Assembly: GCA_001579985.1 (NCBI GenBank)
Contig: LRSR01003705.1
Span: 1 to 20,189 of the forward strand
Direction: 5' to 3'
Source: Hypsibius dujardini
Lineage: Eukaryota; Tardigrada; Eutardigrada; Parachela; Hypsibiidae
Length of the DNA stretch: 20,189 bases
Positions 19,197-20,189 of this stretch are shown here, one piece after another; positions within the stretch are counted from its first letter, which is position 1; each line of letters starts with the position of its first letter. A program made the position numbers and the translations under genes. The notes under the pieces are model-generated. The model had not been told where the DNA came from. It saw only the letters and a program-made list of their open reading frames with translations, and did no database searches.

Positions 19197-20189
19197 ATGA
19201 AGAAGAGCAGCGAAGTGGATTTAGGTGCGGGTCCTCTAGCGCTCCTTTCGCAAAATGCTGCTATATCCGCTCAAACTGCATCATTAGTGACTCTGGTACG
19301 TTCGTACTTGGGCCTCTGACTTGTCTGCCATCGAAATAAAGTGTTTTAATTTCTACTTTTTTTTCATTCAGACACCGCTTAGCAGCGCAACGAGAATATG
19401 GACCTCCTTGGTGGCAGGTGCAACAGCGGGAGCGCTTGCGAAGACTTCCATCGCTCCCCTGGACAGAACGAAAATCAACTTTCAGAGTTCGTATTGGTTT
19501 TTCTGGTTTAGCTGTTCCTCCGGCGCGAAGTCATGAGTTTGTAATTTCATTTCATTCCAGCGTCCCATGATAAGTTTACGTTGAGGGATGGCGCGCGGTA
19601 CCTGACGGAGCGCTATCGGCATGAAGGATTCCTCAGTTTATGGAGAGGCAATTCCGCGACCATGGTGCGGGTCATCCCTTACGCCGCTATCCAGTTTGCT
19701 TCCCATGAGCAATGGAAGCACGTATTGATGGTGGAGGACATAAGGTATGCAAGTTGGACACCGGTAGCGGCTTTGCTGTCGCTTTCAAAGTTGACTGATC
19801 GTCACGACAATCGGATTTATTTCGGTGTGGTTGGCAATTCCAATGACGTTGCCTTTTCGGTTATCTGATTGATCGACACGAGAGATGCTGTATTAATTAG
19901 TTGTCTATCTGACACGTGAATTTAAGTGGGCAAAAACCGGACAAACGAGGTTGATCCAGACGGGTGTTGTTTAAATTTAGTTTAAGGATATTTTAGATCT
20001 CTCTGAAAGCAGCTTTCCGCTTTAGAAATAGTCACGTGACTTCGTTACTAATTTATCCCTTTTCAGGACTGTTTCCCCGGGCAGGAGATTCCTCGCAGGC
20101 TCGCTTGCCGGTGTCACTGCTTCAACCCTAACCTACCCCCTCGACCTGGCCCGAGCTCGAATGGCAGTCACCGAGAAATCTCGCTACTC
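19197..20189 (+). CDS. SLC25A42: Mitochondrial coenzyme A carrier, partial (3' end outside window)
   Basis: Four exons are visible: 19197-19295, 19372-19486, 19561-19744 and 20067 to the window end, with phases consistent throughout. A 5' UTR acceptor (tttttgcag ending 19041) precedes the first coding exon. After a 33-residue N-terminal extension comes carrier repeat 1, with [20 protein letters not shown] at about 45-64. It contains the family's PLDRTK signature and is followed by [20 protein letters not shown]. Repeat 2 begins with [28 protein letters not shown], where the window stops. The [10 protein letters not shown] and [12 protein letters not shown] wording is that of SLC25A42. Family knowledge: this inner-membrane carrier imports CoA into mitochondria in exchange for adenine nucleotides. 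The repeat 2 end and repeat 3 are not seen. The gene is divergent from SRP19. Confidence 0.93.

Noticed and set aside
1-20189. A multi-gene defence, mobile or biosynthetic system
   Set aside because: I looked for transposases, reverse transcriptases, nucleases and clustered enzymes and saw none. All recognised genes are ordinary animal families with unrelated roles.

Overview
This is a nuclear window from an animal. It holds five complete multi-exon protein genes and the 5' part of a sixth. All have GT-AG introns, several of them very short (65-150 nt), and all are recognisable bilaterian single-copy families. The DNA between them is rich in micro- and minisatellites: (GACA)n, (CA)n, (GATT)n, and 25-, 28- and about 35-bp tandem units. 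No operons, CRISPR arrays, tRNA or rRNA genes were seen. The gene set, compact introns and repeat style suggest a bilaterian invertebrate, perhaps a spiralian (flatworm, mollusc or annelid-like). The exact taxon cannot be fixed from sequence reading alone.

Layout from left to right: (1) 1-1300, a decayed copy (copy A) of a segment that also lies at 15140-17344 (copy B); it carries pseudogene remnants of the last exons of CALML4 and SRP19. (2) RRP8, an rRNA methyltransferase, minus strand, 1606-3316. (3) NDUFA2, a complex I subunit, plus strand, 3865-4784, divergent from RRP8 across a 548-bp gap that contains a 28-bp minisatellite. (4) About 6.7 kb without a confident gene (4785-11542), holding satellites, a 25-bp tandem repeat, a hairpin cluster, two CRE-like octamers and probable 5' UTR of the next gene. 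(5) A vesicular monoamine transporter (SLC18/VMAT), plus strand, 7 coding exons, 11543-14972. (6) CALML4, a calmodulin-like light chain, minus strand, 15328-16447, tail to tail with VMAT. (7) SRP19, minus strand, 17133-18090. (8) SLC25A42, a mitochondrial CoA carrier, plus strand, from 19197 past the window end, divergent from SRP19.

The genes serve unrelated housekeeping or neuronal jobs: rRNA modification, respiration, SRP assembly, mitochondrial CoA import, vesicular amine loading and a myosin light-chain-like protein. I see no dedicated multi-gene system. The most notable items are the direct segmental duplication that brackets RRP8-NDUFA2-VMAT, the joint absence from this VMAT of both cysteines of the vertebrate luminal disulfide, the calmodulin-type ATG-only first exon of a CALML4 with degenerate EF-hands, and a long foldback inside an NDUFA2 intron. 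All exon models were derived by hand from reading frames, splice consensus and remembered family alignments.
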